Part shown: piece after piece, positions 4,866 through 5,209 of the stretch
How positions within the stretch are numbered: the stretch's first letter is position 1
How the letters are laid out: the number at the start of each line of letters is the position of its first letter
Source of the DNA: Bacillota bacterium
GTDB lineage: Bacteria; Bacillota; Dethiobacteria; SKNC01
Length of the DNA: 5,209 bases
Reading direction: 5' to 3'
Assembly (NCBI GenBank): GCA_007121375.1
Contig: SKLX01000035.1
Coordinates: 1 to 5,209 of the forward strand
Translations under genes and position numbers: made by a program
Notes under the pieces: generated by a model
The model's input: only the letters and a program-made list of their open reading frames with translations
Told to the model about the DNA's origin: nothing
Databases searched by the model: none

Positions 4866-5209
4866 TTACCTCATCCCATTCAGGGAGGTTAACAGGCCTA
4901 TTAACCCTATTACTATAAAAATAGCGGCGGAAACCTTTTTTATGGTATTACGGGATACTTTTCTGGATATGTAGGCTCCGGTAAATATTCCTAAAGCATC
5001 TGCCAGGAGCATCCCTGCCAGTACCCCTAAAAGGGTTATAAAGGGTGCCTGGTAATTGACAGCGTAAGCCAGGGTAGCCAGCTGGGTTTTATCCCCAAAC
5101 TCGGCCAGGATCAAGGTGGCGGTAACGGTCAGAAGAGGTGTTTTGGTGGTTTGCTTTTCCTCCTCTCCAAACCCTTCCCCTTTTTCTTCCTTCAAGGTCC
5201 AGAGCCCAA
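4866..5209 (-). CDS. GDT1/TMEM165 (UPF0016) family cation exporter, C-terminal part
   Basis: The frame is open to the right edge, so the N-terminal half is outside the window; 113 complete codons are visible. It opens with GLWTLK, typical of the end of the first repeat in this family, then an acidic cytoplasmic linker rich in K and E, then the second repeat: a helix containing the signature AEFGDKTQLATLAYAV (EFGDKT encoded at 5085-5102) and two more helices ending in IFIVIGLIGLLTSL. The acidic E-x-G-D-K-T motif forms the cation site together with its counterpart in the missing first repeat. Bacterial members, such as MneA of Vibrio cholerae, export manganese; eukaryotic relatives move Mn2+ or Ca2+. 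Manganese export is therefore likely but not provable here. A TTG about 15 nt inside the window edge is not the true start. A strong terminator follows. Confidence 0.93.
   Translation of the reverse strand, partial: GLWTLKEEKGEGFGEEEKQTTKTPLLTVTATLILAEFGDKTQLATLAYAVNYQAPFITLLGVLAGMLLADALGIFTGAYISRKVSRNTIKKVSAAIFIVIGLIGLLTSLNGMR

Noticed and set aside
4866..5195. A complete 109-residue protein starting at the TTG near 5195.
   Set aside because: The frame stays open to the window edge and the residues before the TTG (GLWT) fit the GDT1/UPF0016 family, so this is the C-terminal part of a longer protein.

Overview
The window looks like chromosomal DNA from a low-to-mid GC Gram-positive anaerobe, most likely a clostridial-type Firmicute. 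This is inferred from the strong AGGAGG-type ribosome binding sites, the sigma-A-like promoter, the use of GTG starts, the stand-alone rubredoxin, and the AGG/GGG/ATA codon use. I cannot name a species. All complete genes belong to recognisable families. I found no CRISPR array, tRNA, rRNA, phage or insertion sequence, and no convincing new multi-gene system.

Left part (1-2382): the last 43 codons of an unrecognised + strand gene converge on, and overlap by 17 bp, a minus-strand EamA/DMT-type membrane transporter. A 139-bp divergent intergenic region separates that transporter from a + strand flavoprotein oxidoreductase of the HI0933/YhiN (BaiN-like) family.

Middle (2383-2999): a 53-residue rubredoxin with a GTG start and a perfect GGAGGT ribosome binding site, followed by a symmetrical A-tract/stem/T-tract terminator that should work on both strands. 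The 190 bp between this terminator and the next gene hold no intact gene. They contain a long imperfect hairpin and a possible, highly speculative, decayed reading frame.

Right part (3000-5209, all minus strand): a putative two-gene operon encodes a 12-TM MFS antiporter-type transporter followed, 61 nt later, by a PadR-family repressor with an unusual Cys/His-rich N-terminal tail. Its promoter (TTGACA-17-TAGTAT) is overlapped and followed by three 17-bp-spaced TGAC-containing repeats with embedded TACTA/TAGTA inverted repeats, a good candidate PadR operator. The likely logic is a self-limiting efflux switch: PadR represses its own operon until a ligand, metal or redox signal releases it. Upstream lie the terminator and the C-terminal half of a GDT1/TMEM165 (UPF0016) family cation exporter, which runs off the window edge.

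The most useful leads are the PadR Cys/His tail and the triple-repeat operator.
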